Shown in pieces: positions 1 to 7,763 of a DNA stretch of 64,000 nucleotides. This DNA is from Filobacillus milosensis (GTDB lineage Bacteria > Bacillota > Bacilli > Bacillales > Alkalibacillaceae), in assembly GCF_004402015.1 (NCBI RefSeq), contig NZ_SOPW01000002.1, positions 186,001 through 250,000 on the forward strand, in the 5' to 3' direction. The notes below the pieces were generated by a model that saw nothing but the letters and a program-made list of their open reading frames with translations, was not told the origin of the DNA and did no database searches. Every line of letters starts with the position of its first letter. Within the stretch, counting starts at the first letter, position 1. The position numbers and the translations under genes are program-made.

Positions 1-721
1 TCAACGTCAGCGTGTGGCACTAGGTCGTGCGATTGTACGTGACGCCAAAGTCTTCTTAATGGATGAACCATTATCAAACTTAGATGCTAAGCTTCGTGTA
101 CAAATGCGTGCGGAAATCCAAAAGCTTCACCAGCGTCTTCAAACAACAACGATTTATGTTACACACGACCAAACTGAAGCAATGACGATGGCAACACGTC
201 TAGTTGTTATGAAAGACGGATTGATTCAACAAGTTGGTTCACCAAAAGAAGTTTATGATAAACCAAATAACACATTTGTTGGTGGATTTATCGGATCACC
301 AGCGATGAACTTCTTAAGAGGTACTTTAAATGAAAACTCAATTACGATTGAAGGTAATGACATTGCAATTCCTGAAGGTCGAATGAAAGTTCTGCGTGAC
401 TTGGAATATGTGGGTCAAGAAGTCATTCTAGGCATTCGTCCAGAAGATTTACATGACGAACCAGCATTTTTACAAAGTGCTGAAGGAGCTGCTTTTACAG
501 CTGATATTGAAGTAGCTGAGCTAATGGGGTCTGAGTCTTACCTTTACTCTAAGATTGGTGAGCAGGAATTTACTGCTCGAGTGGATGCTCGCTCAAACGT
601 TGATGCTGGGCAAAACATTACGCTAGCAGTTGATATGAACAAAGCTCACTTCTTTGATCCTGAAACAGAAGAACGAATTGATTACAACAATCAAAACGTT
701 GAAGAAACGCAGGAAGTGTAA
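1..721 (+). CDS. Sugar ABC transporter ATP-binding protein, MsmK/UgpC/MalK type (5' end outside window)
   Basis: This is the C-terminal two thirds of a cytoplasmic ATPase that powers carbohydrate ABC importers. The reading frame is open from base 2. It enters inside the ABC signature (QRQRVALGRA), followed by Walker B (VFLMDEPLSNLD), the H-loop (IYVTHDQTEAMT) and a C-terminal TOBE/regulatory domain of about 130 residues (GIRPEDL). The Walker A part lies upstream of the window. ATPases of this kind (B. subtilis MsmX is the model) commonly serve several sugar permease pairs that lack their own ATPase. Two such incomplete systems lie in this window: the muropeptide-type permeases at 8925-10868 and the MalG-type permease at 63550. 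That this ATPase serves them is inference. A strong terminator follows. Confidence 0.93.
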   Translation, partial: QRQRVALGRAIVRDAKVFLMDEPLSNLDAKLRVQMRAEIQKLHQRLQTTTIYVTHDQTEAMTMATRLVVMKDGLIQQVGSPKEVYDKPNNTFVGGFIGSPAMNFLRGTLNENSITIEGNDIAIPEGRMKVLRDLEYVGQEVILGIRPEDLHDEPAFLQSAEGAAFTADIEVAELMGSESYLYSKIGEQEFTARVDARSNVDAGQNITLAVDMNKAHFFDPETEERIDYNNQNVEETQEV

Positions 722-736
722 AGAACTTATAAATAA

Positions 737-775
737 AACTAGTCGCGATTTAGTTTAATCACGACTAGTTTTTTG
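737..775 (+). terminator. Rho-independent terminator of the ABC ATPase gene
   Basis: The arms ACTAGTCG (738-745) and CGACTAGT (762-769) form a perfect 8 bp stem that can be extended by the nearby GAT/ATC pairs. A run of T follows directly. It lies 16 bases after the stop codon. Confidence 0.85.
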
Positions 776-784
776 TTGTTTTAT

Positions 785-910
785 TTAGTTTCTAAGTATG
801 ATCTGTTAGTTACCAAGTTAAAAAAATTAATCTCCAAGCCTATAAAATTAGTTTCCAAGTATACAAAATTAGTCTCCAAGTCCATAGAATGAGTTACCAA
901 GTTCATAATT
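785..910. repeat. Tandem array of six degenerate 21 bp units
   Basis: Six consecutive 21-base units start at 785, 806, 827, 848, 869 and 890. Each has the core TTAGTNNCCAAGT or a near match (for example TTAGTTTCCAAG, TTAATCTCCAAG, TGAGTTACCAAG) followed by an A-rich tail. The array fills the space between the convergent ATPase and nagB genes. No credible protein is encoded. The period equals two helical turns and matches the period of the unrelated array at 23727. Confidence 0.75.
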
Positions 911-943
911 CACTTAAACAAAATTTCTGTAATATAATACAAC

Positions 944-1648
944 TTACCCATAAATCAACGTCACATTTGGGTGTTCTTTTAAAATGCTCGCAGGAAAATC
1001 TTCACTCACTTCCCCATTATTTAATCGCTCAATTGCTGCTTGCTTCTGTTCCCCGAAAGCTAATAGAATAATTTTATGGCTGTCCATAATGGTATCAATA
1101 CCAACCGTAATGGCTTGCTTAGGAACAGCCTCTTTTGAAGCAAAAAATCTAGCGTTAGCCTCTCGAGTAGATTCCGCTAAATCAACGACATGAGTTCGTG
1201 TTTGAAAACTAGTGCCTGGTTCATTAAATCCAATATGGCCATTCACGCCTAACCCTAGAACCTGAATATCAATTGGTCCTTGATTTTTAATTGCCTTTTC
1301 ATATCGAAAACATTCTGACTGTAGATTACGTGTCTCGCCATTCGGTATATGAATCTGATCGTTATTTATATCGATTCGACTAAATAAATGATCGTGCATA
1401 AAACGGTTATAACTTTGTGGATGAGATGAATGAAGGCCGACATACTCATCTAAATTAAAAGTTGTCGTTTCTCTAAAACTAATCTCACATTTTTGATGCG
1501 ATGCGATTAATTTTTGATAAAGTCCAACTGGTGTACTCCCTGTTGCTAACCCTAAAACCGAATCAGGTTTCATTCGAATTTGTTCTATTATAAAAGTTGC
1601 TGCGATATGACTTAATTGTTCATAACTTTTAACTTCAAATTTTTCCAA
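944..1648 (-). CDS. nagB: Glucosamine-6-phosphate deaminase NagB
   Basis: Cytoplasmic isomerase/deaminase converting glucosamine-6-phosphate to fructose-6-phosphate and ammonia, the last step of amino-sugar catabolism. The protein has the sugar-phosphate binding motif LGLATGSTPVGLY, the FNLDEYVGL segment with the catalytic Asp, and GHIGFNEPG with the catalytic His and Glu. About 234 residues is normal for the short Bacillus form. I prefer the TTG at 1648: it has GAGGTGAAGG just upstream, and it places the conserved YEQLS motif where B. subtilis NagB has YEELS. An ATG at 1666, overlapping the nagA stop by 4 bases, is the alternative and also has a fair ribosome site. It is co-transcribed behind nagA. 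Confidence 0.95.
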   Translation of the reverse strand: MEKFEVKSYEQLSHIAATFIIEQIRMKPDSVLGLATGSTPVGLYQKLIASHQKCEISFRETTTFNLDEYVGLHSSHPQSYNRFMHDHLFSRIDINNDQIHIPNGETRNLQSECFRYEKAIKNQGPIDIQVLGLGVNGHIGFNEPGTSFQTRTHVVDLAESTREANARFFASKEAVPKQAITVGIDTIMDSHKIILLAFGEQKQAAIERLNNGEVSEDFPASILKEHPNVTLIYG

Positions 1649-1662
1649 GCCCTTCACCTCGA

Positions 1663-2796
1663 TCATACAGACACCCCTCTGCTATATGTTTTAATTATAT
1701 TGAAGGAATCATCGACCATTAATAAGTCTGCATCTTTCCCCACTTGAATACTCCCTTTCCGATTAAATATGCCTAGCTGTTTAGCAGGATTGACCGAAGC
1801 CATTTGGATGACATCTTTTAAAGTCGCATCAGTCTCATTTAACATATTTCGTACGCCCTGGTCCATTGTCAAAATACTACCGGCCAAAGTTCCATCATCT
1901 AATGTGGCCATACCATTAGAAACGGTCACTTTCTGCCCACCTAATGTATAGGTTCCATCCGGCTTCCCTTTAGCCCTCATGGAATCTGTAATTAACATTA
2001 AACGCTCAGGACCTATGGATTGATAAAGAAGTTTTAACATATCCTTTGAAAGGTGGACGCCATCAGCAATAACTTCACTCGTTAAACCTTCTAACAAAAA
2101 TGCTGCGCCCACTGCACCGATTTCTCGGTGGTGAATCCCATTCATCGCATTACATAAATGAGTCATTTGACTAACACCTTGTTTGACGGCTTTTATTATA
2201 TCTGCAAAGTTAGCATTCGTGTGCCCGGCTGAGACATTAATTCCATTCTCAACCAAGTAGTTGATTAATTGACCATCTGGGTCTAACTCAGGTGCCATCG
2301 TAACGGTTTTAATTTTCCCTTGAGCTAACGATACCCAGTGTTTCATCAAATCAAGGTCCGGTTTCAGAATGAAGTCTTTCGGTTGTGCCCCGGCTTTACT
2401 TGGTTCAACAAATGGTCCTTCTATATGTAACCCGAGAACCTCTGCTTCCCCTTTGGAACCTTGATATTGACTAACTTGTTGAATAACCTGCTCAAGAGAC
2501 TTTTGATCACTCGTTATAGTGGTGGCAACAAATGAAGTCGTTCCTTCTTTGGGCAAAAAACGAGCCATACCACTTAATGCCTCATCGGTTCCATCCATGA
2601 CATCAAACCCATCAGCACCATGAATATGCCCTTCAATAAACCCAGGAACTAAATTCAACCCTTCACCATCAATCTCATAACCATCTACGCAGTCTTCACC
2701 TATACTTTCTATAACCCCTTCATCTATAACAAGAGAACTATTTTTAAGTACATTAAACTCAGTGTAAATATTGATATTCTTTATGAGTGTTCTCAA
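1663..2796 (-). CDS. nagA: N-acetylglucosamine-6-phosphate deacetylase NagA
   Basis: Amidohydrolase-superfamily enzyme that deacetylates GlcNAc-6-phosphate in the cytoplasm and feeds NagB. Visible hallmarks are the metal-site HxH in PGFIEGHIHGADGF, the metal Glu in GLHIEGPFVEPSKAGAQ, SAGHTNA, the substrate-contact THLCNAMNGIHHRE, DGVHLS and the catalytic Asp in LITDSMRAKG. Its length (about 377 residues) fits the family. I choose TTG at 2796 because AGGTGATC lies 6 bases upstream; the GTG at 2805 has no ribosome site. It forms a two-gene operon with nagB. In this window it also receives the GlcNAc-6-P made by MurQ (6840-7751). No GntR/NagR-type regulator gene is adjacent. Confidence 0.95.
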   Translation of the reverse strand: MRTLIKNINIYTEFNVLKNSSLVIDEGVIESIGEDCVDGYEIDGEGLNLVPGFIEGHIHGADGFDVMDGTDEALSGMARFLPKEGTTSFVATTITSDQKSLEQVIQQVSQYQGSKGEAEVLGLHIEGPFVEPSKAGAQPKDFILKPDLDLMKHWVSLAQGKIKTVTMAPELDPDGQLINYLVENGINVSAGHTNANFADIIKAVKQGVSQMTHLCNAMNGIHHREIGAVGAAFLLEGLTSEVIADGVHLSKDMLKLLYQSIGPERLMLITDSMRAKGKPDGTYTLGGQKVTVSNGMATLDDGTLAGSILTMDQGVRNMLNETDATLKDVIQMASVNPAKQLGIFNRKGSIQVGKDADLLMVDDSFNIIKTYSRGVSV

Positions 2797-2822
2797 TCCG
2801 ATCACCTGTGAATTTAAATTTT

Positions 2823-2852
2823 ATAAAATTACATATAATTTCGTAATTTTAT
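2823..2852. promoter_or_regulatory. 10 bp inverted repeat between divergent nagA and glcD; candidate operator
   Basis: ATAAAATTAC (2823-2832) and GTAATTTTAT (2843-2852) are perfect inverted repeats with a 10-base spacer, in the A+T-rich gap between the two divergent operons. The position suits a shared operator. The sequence is A/T-rich, so chance is a real possibility, and I cannot assign a regulator. Confidence 0.35.
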
Positions 2853-2912
2853 TTCATTCCCTTTACATTCATATTATAATAAAACATAAGAATATTAAAG
2901 GGAGAGTTCGTC

Positions 2913-4319
2913 ATGTTGAGTAATTCTTTTGTGAAAAGATTAGTAGATATTGTTGGGGAAACATATATTGAACAAAGTGAAGCCAGTTTACTAGCTTACT
3001 CTTACGATGCTACCCCAAACTTCCAATCCAAACCAGACATTGTTGTAACCCCTGGAAGCACAACAGAAATTGCTCAAATTGTAAAGCTCTGCACGGAGTA
3101 TCAAGTGCCTATCGTGCCTCGCGGATCAGGCACTAATTTAGCGGCAGGAACCACCCCCACACAAGGCGGAGTCGTTTTATTATTTACTCGTTTAGATCAA
3201 ATTCTAGAATTAGATGAAGAAAACTTAACCATAACCGTACAACCCGGTGTTATCACGAAAACAATCTGTGACACCGTTGAAGCTAGAGGTCTTTTTTATC
3301 CACCTGACCCTAGCTCGATGAAAATTTCGACCATTGGTGGCAATATTAATGAAAACTCTGGTGGATTAAGAGGTTTAAAATACGGCGTAACCAAAGACTA
3401 CATCCTTGCCTTAGAAGTTGTTTTGCCTAATGGTGATACTATAAGAACTGGTGGAAAACTAGCCAAAGATGTAGCTGGCTATGACTTAACCAAATTATTT
3501 GTCGGTTCAGAAGGGACTTTAGGAATCGTAACAGAAGCGACGTTAAAACTAGTCCCAATGACGGAATCTAAACAAACCTTACTGGCAATCTATGAATCTA
3601 TTGACCAAGCATCTAAAACAGTCTCTAGTATAATTGCAAATAAAATGACACCCGCAACTTTAGAATTTATGGACCAGCCAACGATTAAGGCTGTTGAAGA
3701 ATATGCTCACTTAGGATTGCCAACTCAAGCTGAATCCGTTCTATTAATTGAGCAAGATGGCCCAGTAGAGGTTGTATCAAAAGACATAAAGCTAATTGCG
3801 GAACTTTGCAAGGCTGAAGGTGCCATTGAGGTTAAAACAGCGCAAACTGAAGAAGAAGCTAATCAATTACGTGAAGGACGCCGTTCAGCTTTATCAGCCC
3901 TGGCTCGTTTAAGTCCTACAACTATTCTAGAAGATGCAACAGTTCCGCGTTCTGAGATTGCTAGAATGGTTCGAGCCATTAATCAAATTGCGGCTAAGTA
4001 TGATTTAAACATTGCTACGTTCGGCCACGCTGGTGATGGGAACCTGCACCCGACTTGTATGACTGATGCTCGTAATCAGGATGAGTGGGAACGAGTCGAA
4101 AAAGCATTTGAAGAAATATTTGCTTATGCGATAGAATGCGGTGGAACGATTACTGGCGAGCATGGTGTTGGTGAAATGAAATCACCTTACCTTGAATGGA
4201 AAGTTGGAGAAGCTGGTTTAGCTGCAATGAAAAATATTAAAACAGCTTTTGATCCGCATAACATCATGAACCCAAGGAAAATGTTTGCCAAAGACACACG
4301 TAAACGGATAACCCTTTAA
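2913..4319 (+). CDS. glcD: FAD-linked glycolate/D-lactate oxidase subunit GlcD
   Basis: Flavoprotein of the VAO/GlcD family that oxidises a 2-hydroxyacid (glycolate or D-lactate). The N-terminal FAD-binding PCMH domain (about residues 35-215) shows VPRGSGTNLAAG and IGGNINENSGGLRGLKYG. The C-terminal FAD-linked oxidase domain has ATFGHAGDGNLHPT and GGTITGEHGVGEMK. Length 468 is standard. Ribosome site AAAGGGAGAG precedes the ATG. It is followed after 14 bases by glcF, so the pair makes an iron-sulfur flavoprotein complex; no glcE is present. D-lactate is also the by-product of MurQ encoded 2.5 kb downstream, which makes D-lactate a credible substrate here (inference). Confidence 0.92.
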   Translation: MLSNSFVKRLVDIVGETYIEQSEASLLAYSYDATPNFQSKPDIVVTPGSTTEIAQIVKLCTEYQVPIVPRGSGTNLAAGTTPTQGGVVLLFTRLDQILELDEENLTITVQPGVITKTICDTVEARGLFYPPDPSSMKISTIGGNINENSGGLRGLKYGVTKDYILALEVVLPNGDTIRTGGKLAKDVAGYDLTKLFVGSEGTLGIVTEATLKLVPMTESKQTLLAIYESIDQASKTVSSIIANKMTPATLEFMDQPTIKAVEEYAHLGLPTQAESVLLIEQDGPVEVVSKDIKLIAELCKAEGAIEVKTAQTEEEANQLREGRRSALSALARLSPTTILEDATVPRSEIARMVRAINQIAAKYDLNIATFGHAGDGNLHPTCMTDARNQDEWERVEKAFEEIFAYAIECGGTITGEHGVGEMKSPYLEWKVGEAGLAAMKNIKTAFDPHNIMNPRKMFAKDTRKRITL

Positions 4320-4333
4320 GGTGGTGATTTAAC

Positions 4334-5635
4334 ATGTCGATTCAAACTGACTTTCAGAACCGAATTGAAGAAAATGAATTGCTTAACTGTATGAGGTGTG
4401 GGTTTTGTTTACCTGCTTGCCCGACTTACATAGAAACTAAAGACGAAGTTCACTCCCCTAGAGGTCGAATAGCACTAATGAAAGCTGTTCGTGATGGCGA
4501 TATAAGTTCTTATGAAGAGGTAGAAGAATCTTTAAATGTTTGCCTGGGTTGCCGCGCTTGTGAACCCGCTTGTCCAGCAGGTGTTAATTATGGTCACATG
4601 TTAGAAGAAGCCCGTGCCATTTTTAATGAACACCATGAACATTCAATCAAAGAGAAAACCGTACGTAAAACGGTGTTCACTCATCTGTTCCCAAATCAAA
4701 AGCGAATGGAACAAGCGACAAGCTTAATCGGATTTTATCAAAATTCTGGTTTGCAAAAAACGTCTCGCAAGCTTGGCTTCATGAAACTATTTCCGAAACA
4801 TATGCAACAAATGGAACGCGCGTTACCAAAAGTGGCCAAGAAAAAGAGCCATCCTGAGGCAATTTTTAAAGCGCAAGGAGAAACAAAAGCAACGGTGGCA
4901 ATGTTTCGTGGTTGTCTCATGGACACCATGTTTCATGAAACGAATCAGTCCACGATTAAACTTTTAAATAAAGCGGGCTGCGACGTCATTGTTCCTGATT
5001 CTCAGAATTGTTGCGGGGCTTTACATGGACATAGTGGTGAAAAAGAAGGTGCAGTCGAATTAGCTAAAAAAAATATCGAAGCCTTTGAAGCGGTTAATTG
5101 TGATTATATCATTACGAATGCTGGAGGGTGTGGCGCCTTTTTACATGATTATGATCACTTACTTCGACATGACGAAAATTGGGCTGAACGAGCTAAATCT
5201 TTCGTATCCAAAATAGTAGATTTTTCATCTGTTTTATTAGAGTTAGAATTTAATAAAAATTTCCCTCTACATATCAAAAATCAAATCGTGACTTACCAAG
5301 ATTCATGTCACCTAAGAAACGTCCTGGGGGTTTTCCGTGAGCCTAGGGAACTTATACGTGCGGTAACAGGAGCAGAATATATAGAAATGTCTCAAGCCGA
5401 CCATTGCTGTGGCTCTGCTGGCATATATAACTTAACGCAGCCAGACATGTCCATGCAGATTCTTGATCATAAAATGGAAAACGTTAATGACACGAAGGCT
5501 CAAACGATAATTACGTCAAACCCCGGCTGTCTTTTGCAGATGAAGGTCGGGATCGAACGTGAAGGGAAATCAGATAAGATGCGCGCAATGCACCTAGCTG
5601 ACTTCTTGCTTGAAGCGGTAATTAATCAAGATTAG
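4334..5635 (+). CDS. glcF: Glycolate/D-lactate oxidase iron-sulfur subunit GlcF
   Basis: Electron-transfer partner of GlcD. The N-terminus carries two 4Fe-4S motifs, CMRCGFCLPACP and CLGCRACEPACP (about residues 19-75). The C-terminal half carries two cysteine-rich CCG domains, seen as NCCGALHGHSGE and HCCGSAGIYN, typical of GlcF/LutA/HdrB-type subunits. There is no membrane segment; such subunits normally hand electrons to the quinone pool at the membrane surface. AAGGTGGTG precedes the ATG, and 14 bases separate it from glcD. No obvious terminator follows; the G+C-rich element at 5713 lies between it and the convergent murR. Confidence 0.93.
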   Translation: MSIQTDFQNRIEENELLNCMRCGFCLPACPTYIETKDEVHSPRGRIALMKAVRDGDISSYEEVEESLNVCLGCRACEPACPAGVNYGHMLEEARAIFNEHHEHSIKEKTVRKTVFTHLFPNQKRMEQATSLIGFYQNSGLQKTSRKLGFMKLFPKHMQQMERALPKVAKKKSHPEAIFKAQGETKATVAMFRGCLMDTMFHETNQSTIKLLNKAGCDVIVPDSQNCCGALHGHSGEKEGAVELAKKNIEAFEAVNCDYIITNAGGCGAFLHDYDHLLRHDENWAERAKSFVSKIVDFSSVLLELEFNKNFPLHIKNQIVTYQDSCHLRNVLGVFREPRELIRAVTGAEYIEMSQADHCCGSAGIYNLTQPDMSMQILDHKMENVNDTKAQTIITSNPGCLLQMKVGIEREGKSDKMRAMHLADFLLEAVINQD

Positions 5636-5712
5636 CTGCTAAGTACTTTGCGCTTTTAAAACTTAATGTTGATAAAATAAAGTAAATAATAAGTAGAATA
5701 TCTTCTACGATA

Positions 5713-5837
5713 AGCGAAAGGCGGCGACTCCTGCGGGAACAGCGCGAGCCGAAAATCACGCAAAACGAACGGCAGTGAGTTTTGGGAAGTTGAGGCCGTG
5801 CCCGCGGAAAGCGCCCGCCTGTAGCGATTCGGAGAAT
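5713..5837 (+). repeat. G+C-rich modular palindromic element, copy 1 (short form)
   Basis: A 125 bp G+C-rich block starting AGCGAAAGGCGGCGACTCC and ending near CGCCCGCCTGTAGCGATTC. Its ends form an imperfect inverted repeat (AGGCGG...CCCGCCT), so the unit can fold into a long hairpin. The copy at 63322-63446, in opposite orientation, differs at only about three positions by eye. Longer mosaic copies lie at 13608 and 44115. Similar elements are, to my knowledge, widespread in Bacillaceae intergenic DNA. No credible ORF is present. Confidence 0.9.
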
Positions 5838-5860
5838 CCATTAAATCATTCGCTCAAATT

Positions 5861-5896
5861 AAAATCCACCTCCCCGCCCAGGGAAAGTGGATTTTA
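5861..5896 (-). terminator. Terminator of the murR end of the muropeptide operon
   Basis: Arms 5861-5875 and 5881-5895 pair over 15 positions when G.U pairs are allowed, with a 5-base loop. The outer AAAATCCAC/GTGGATTTT is perfect. The hairpin overlaps the murR stop codon, and the minus-strand transcript continues into TTTTAATTT. Confidence 0.75.
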
Positions 5897-6766
5897 TTTC
5901 TTCTTCTTCACTTTTTGATTTAACGTTTTAATTACTTCTCTTGTGCTATCCAAATAATCAACCGTCTGATCATAAGACTTAGATGCCACACACATAAACA
6001 AAATATCAATGACATGTAATTGAGCAAGCCTTGAAGACGTCGCACCACTTCTGAATGTGGCTTCTTTTGTTGCAGAAGTATATAGACTGACATCCGATTG
6101 GTCCGCTACCGTTGAACGTCCATACTTCGTTAAGCTAATCGTCTTGGCTCCCTTTGAATTCGCAATTTCTAATATCTTAGCAACTTCATGTGTTTCACCT
6201 GAAAAAGAAATCCCAAAAACCACGTCATCTTCATCTGCGTTAGCGACAGCTGTCGCTGCCATATGTAAGTCTGTAAAAACTGATGCTGATTGATTAATTC
6301 TTAAAAACTTTTGATGTGCATCAATCGCTGGTATGCTTGATGCCCCTACTCCAAAGAAATGAATCCTTTTACCATTCAGCAAATACTCAACCGCTTGATT
6401 TAAGCTGTCAGTATCTAGTAAGTCAGATGTTTCTTGTATCGTTTGAACACTATTAAGCGTTACTTTTTCTATAGTAGATAATATTGGTTCATTAGACTCA
6501 ATATCCCTGACTTCATTTACTTCATTACGCTGTAAATCACCAGCAATTCGCAGTTTAAGCTCTTGAAAACCTTTTAGATTTAAAGATTTACATAATCTAA
6601 TAACTGCTGCACTGCTCGTTTCACTCTCTCGCCCTAAATCTGTTGCAGTCATACCGATAGCTTTTTCCGGATGATCAAGTATATACTGTGCAATCTTTTT
6701 CTCAGAAGGAGGGAGTTTACTTTTCATTTCATTAAGCATAAATATTCCTGCATTTGTTCGTCCCAT
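5894..6766 (-). CDS. murR: RpiR-family regulator, MurR-like
   Basis: Transcriptional regulator with an N-terminal RpiR-type helix-turn-helix (about residues 1-77, with ATDLGRESETSSAAVIRLCK) and a C-terminal SIS sugar-phosphate isomerase-like domain (about 125-260, with HFFGVGASS and GISFSGETHEVAKI). SIS domains of such repressors sense phosphosugars. MurR of other bacteria responds to MurNAc-6-phosphate, and in B. subtilis murR also follows murQ. A strong GGGAGGAGG site precedes the ATG. It is the last gene of the anmK-to-murR unit and is preceded by a hairpin at the murQ stop, which may lower its expression. Confidence 0.88.
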   Translation of the reverse strand: MGRTNAGIFMLNEMKSKLPPSEKKIAQYILDHPEKAIGMTATDLGRESETSSAAVIRLCKSLNLKGFQELKLRIAGDLQRNEVNEVRDIESNEPILSTIEKVTLNSVQTIQETSDLLDTDSLNQAVEYLLNGKRIHFFGVGASSIPAIDAHQKFLRINQSASVFTDLHMAATAVANADEDDVVFGISFSGETHEVAKILEIANSKGAKTISLTKYGRSTVADQSDVSLYTSATKEATFRSGATSSRLAQLHVIDILFMCVASKSYDQTVDYLDSTREVIKTLNQKVKKKK

Positions 6767-6821
6767 GTTTTGACCTCCTCCCTACATTCTACCTAAAAAT
6801 GATAATAAACACCAAACATGA

Positions 6822-6847
6822 AAAGGTAAGCTAGTTCGCTTACCTTT
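6822..6847 (-). terminator. Stem-loop over the murQ stop codon (attenuator or weak terminator)
   Basis: AAAGGTAAGC (6822-6831) and GCTTACCTTT (6838-6847) form a perfect 10 bp stem with a 6-base loop. It covers the last codons and stop of murQ. The minus-strand RNA continues with only UUUUC, so termination would be partial. It may set the murQ to murR ratio. Confidence 0.55.
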
Positions 6848-7751
6848 CTAGTTGTGATAATTTAACTGCTTCACGAACAAATCCATTAGACTGTTCTAAT
6901 AACACCTGAGATTGTGAAAAATTTACTTGGCCTAACAACATAACAATTGCCGGTTTCACAGCATAGCCTGTTTCTTCAAGCACTTTCGTAGCCTCATCAT
7001 AACTAACGCCTGTTGCTTCACAAACAATATTTTTTGCGCGTTCTTTTAACTTGTAGTTTGTCGCATTAACATCAACCATTAAATTTTGATAGACTTTGCC
7101 GACCTTAACCATTGATGCGGTTGAGATCATGTTTAATATCATTTTATGAGCTGTTGCGGCTTTTAACCTTGTGGAGCCTGTTAAAACCTCTGGCCCGGTA
7201 ACAACCTCTAACGGATAATCAGCGTACTGACTAATTTCTGCTCGTTCATTACTCGTCAGGCTTACAGTTACAGCTCCTACTTTCTGTGCATATTTTAAAG
7301 CACCTTTGACATATGGGGTACGACCACTAGCCGCAATACCAATCACAACATCGTGTTTATTAAGCTTGCGATTAACCATATCTCGTTCGCCAAGATCCAT
7401 ATCATCTTCTGCGCCTTCAACAGCAATCATTAATGCCTGCTCTCCGCCTGCCAATACTGCCTGAACATGTTCCGGATCAGAGCTAAATGTGGGTGGGCAT
7501 TCCACAGCGTCTAACAGACCAATGCGACCACTCGTTCCTGCCCCAACATATAATAAACGGCCGCCTTCTTGAAAAGCATATTGCACAGCATGAACCACTT
7601 TTTCTATCGTTGGGATAACCTGCTGGATCGCTTGTGGAATAGCCATATCTTCTTGATTCATAAGCTCAAGAATCTCTCGAGATGTCATTTGATCTAAGTT
7701 CGTTGATTTTGAATTATATGATTCTGTTGTTAATTTTGTAAGTTTATCCAT
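6840..7751 (-). CDS. murQ: N-acetylmuramic acid 6-phosphate etherase MurQ
   Basis: Cytoplasmic SIS-domain lyase/etherase that cleaves the lactyl ether of MurNAc-6-phosphate to give GlcNAc-6-phosphate and D-lactate. Family marks are YVGAGTSGRIGLLDAVECPPTF, AVEGAEDD (regions holding the proposed acid/base Glu residues), GIAASGRTPYV and GPEVLTGSTRLKAATA. Length 303 is typical. The gene sits 12 bases after namZ and is followed by murR, the B. subtilis gene order. Both products can be used by other genes in this window: nagA-nagB for the sugar, glcD-glcF possibly for the lactate. Confidence 0.96.
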   Translation of the reverse strand: MDKLTKLTTESYNSKSTNLDQMTSREILELMNQEDMAIPQAIQQVIPTIEKVVHAVQYAFQEGGRLLYVGAGTSGRIGLLDAVECPPTFSSDPEHVQAVLAGGEQALMIAVEGAEDDMDLGERDMVNRKLNKHDVVIGIAASGRTPYVKGALKYAQKVGAVTVSLTSNERAEISQYADYPLEVVTGPEVLTGSTRLKAATAHKMILNMISTASMVKVGKVYQNLMVDVNATNYKLKERAKNIVCEATGVSYDEATKVLEETGYAVKPAIVMLLGQVNFSQSQVLLEQSNGFVREAVKLSQLER

Positions 7752-7763
7752 TTAACTACCATC

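Noticed and set aside
889-1071. Plus-strand ORF over the end of the 21 bp array and nagB
   Set aside because: It is mostly antisense to nagB and begins inside the array; nothing supports it as a gene.
2913-5635. Broken glycolate oxidase operon because glcE is missing
   Set aside because: Two-gene glcD-glcF sets are common in Bacillaceae, and both genes are intact.
5690-5709. GTAGAA/TTCTAC hairpin as glcF terminator
   Set aside because: The stem is only 6 bp and no T-run follows; I could not support a terminator call.
5656-5841. Small ORF across repeat copy 1
   Set aside because: Same reason: the frame runs through the repeat and its A+T-rich flank, with no protein character.
6767-6839. Separate promoter for murR
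   Set aside because: No convincing -35/-10 pair; only the hairpin and the ribosome site can be defended.
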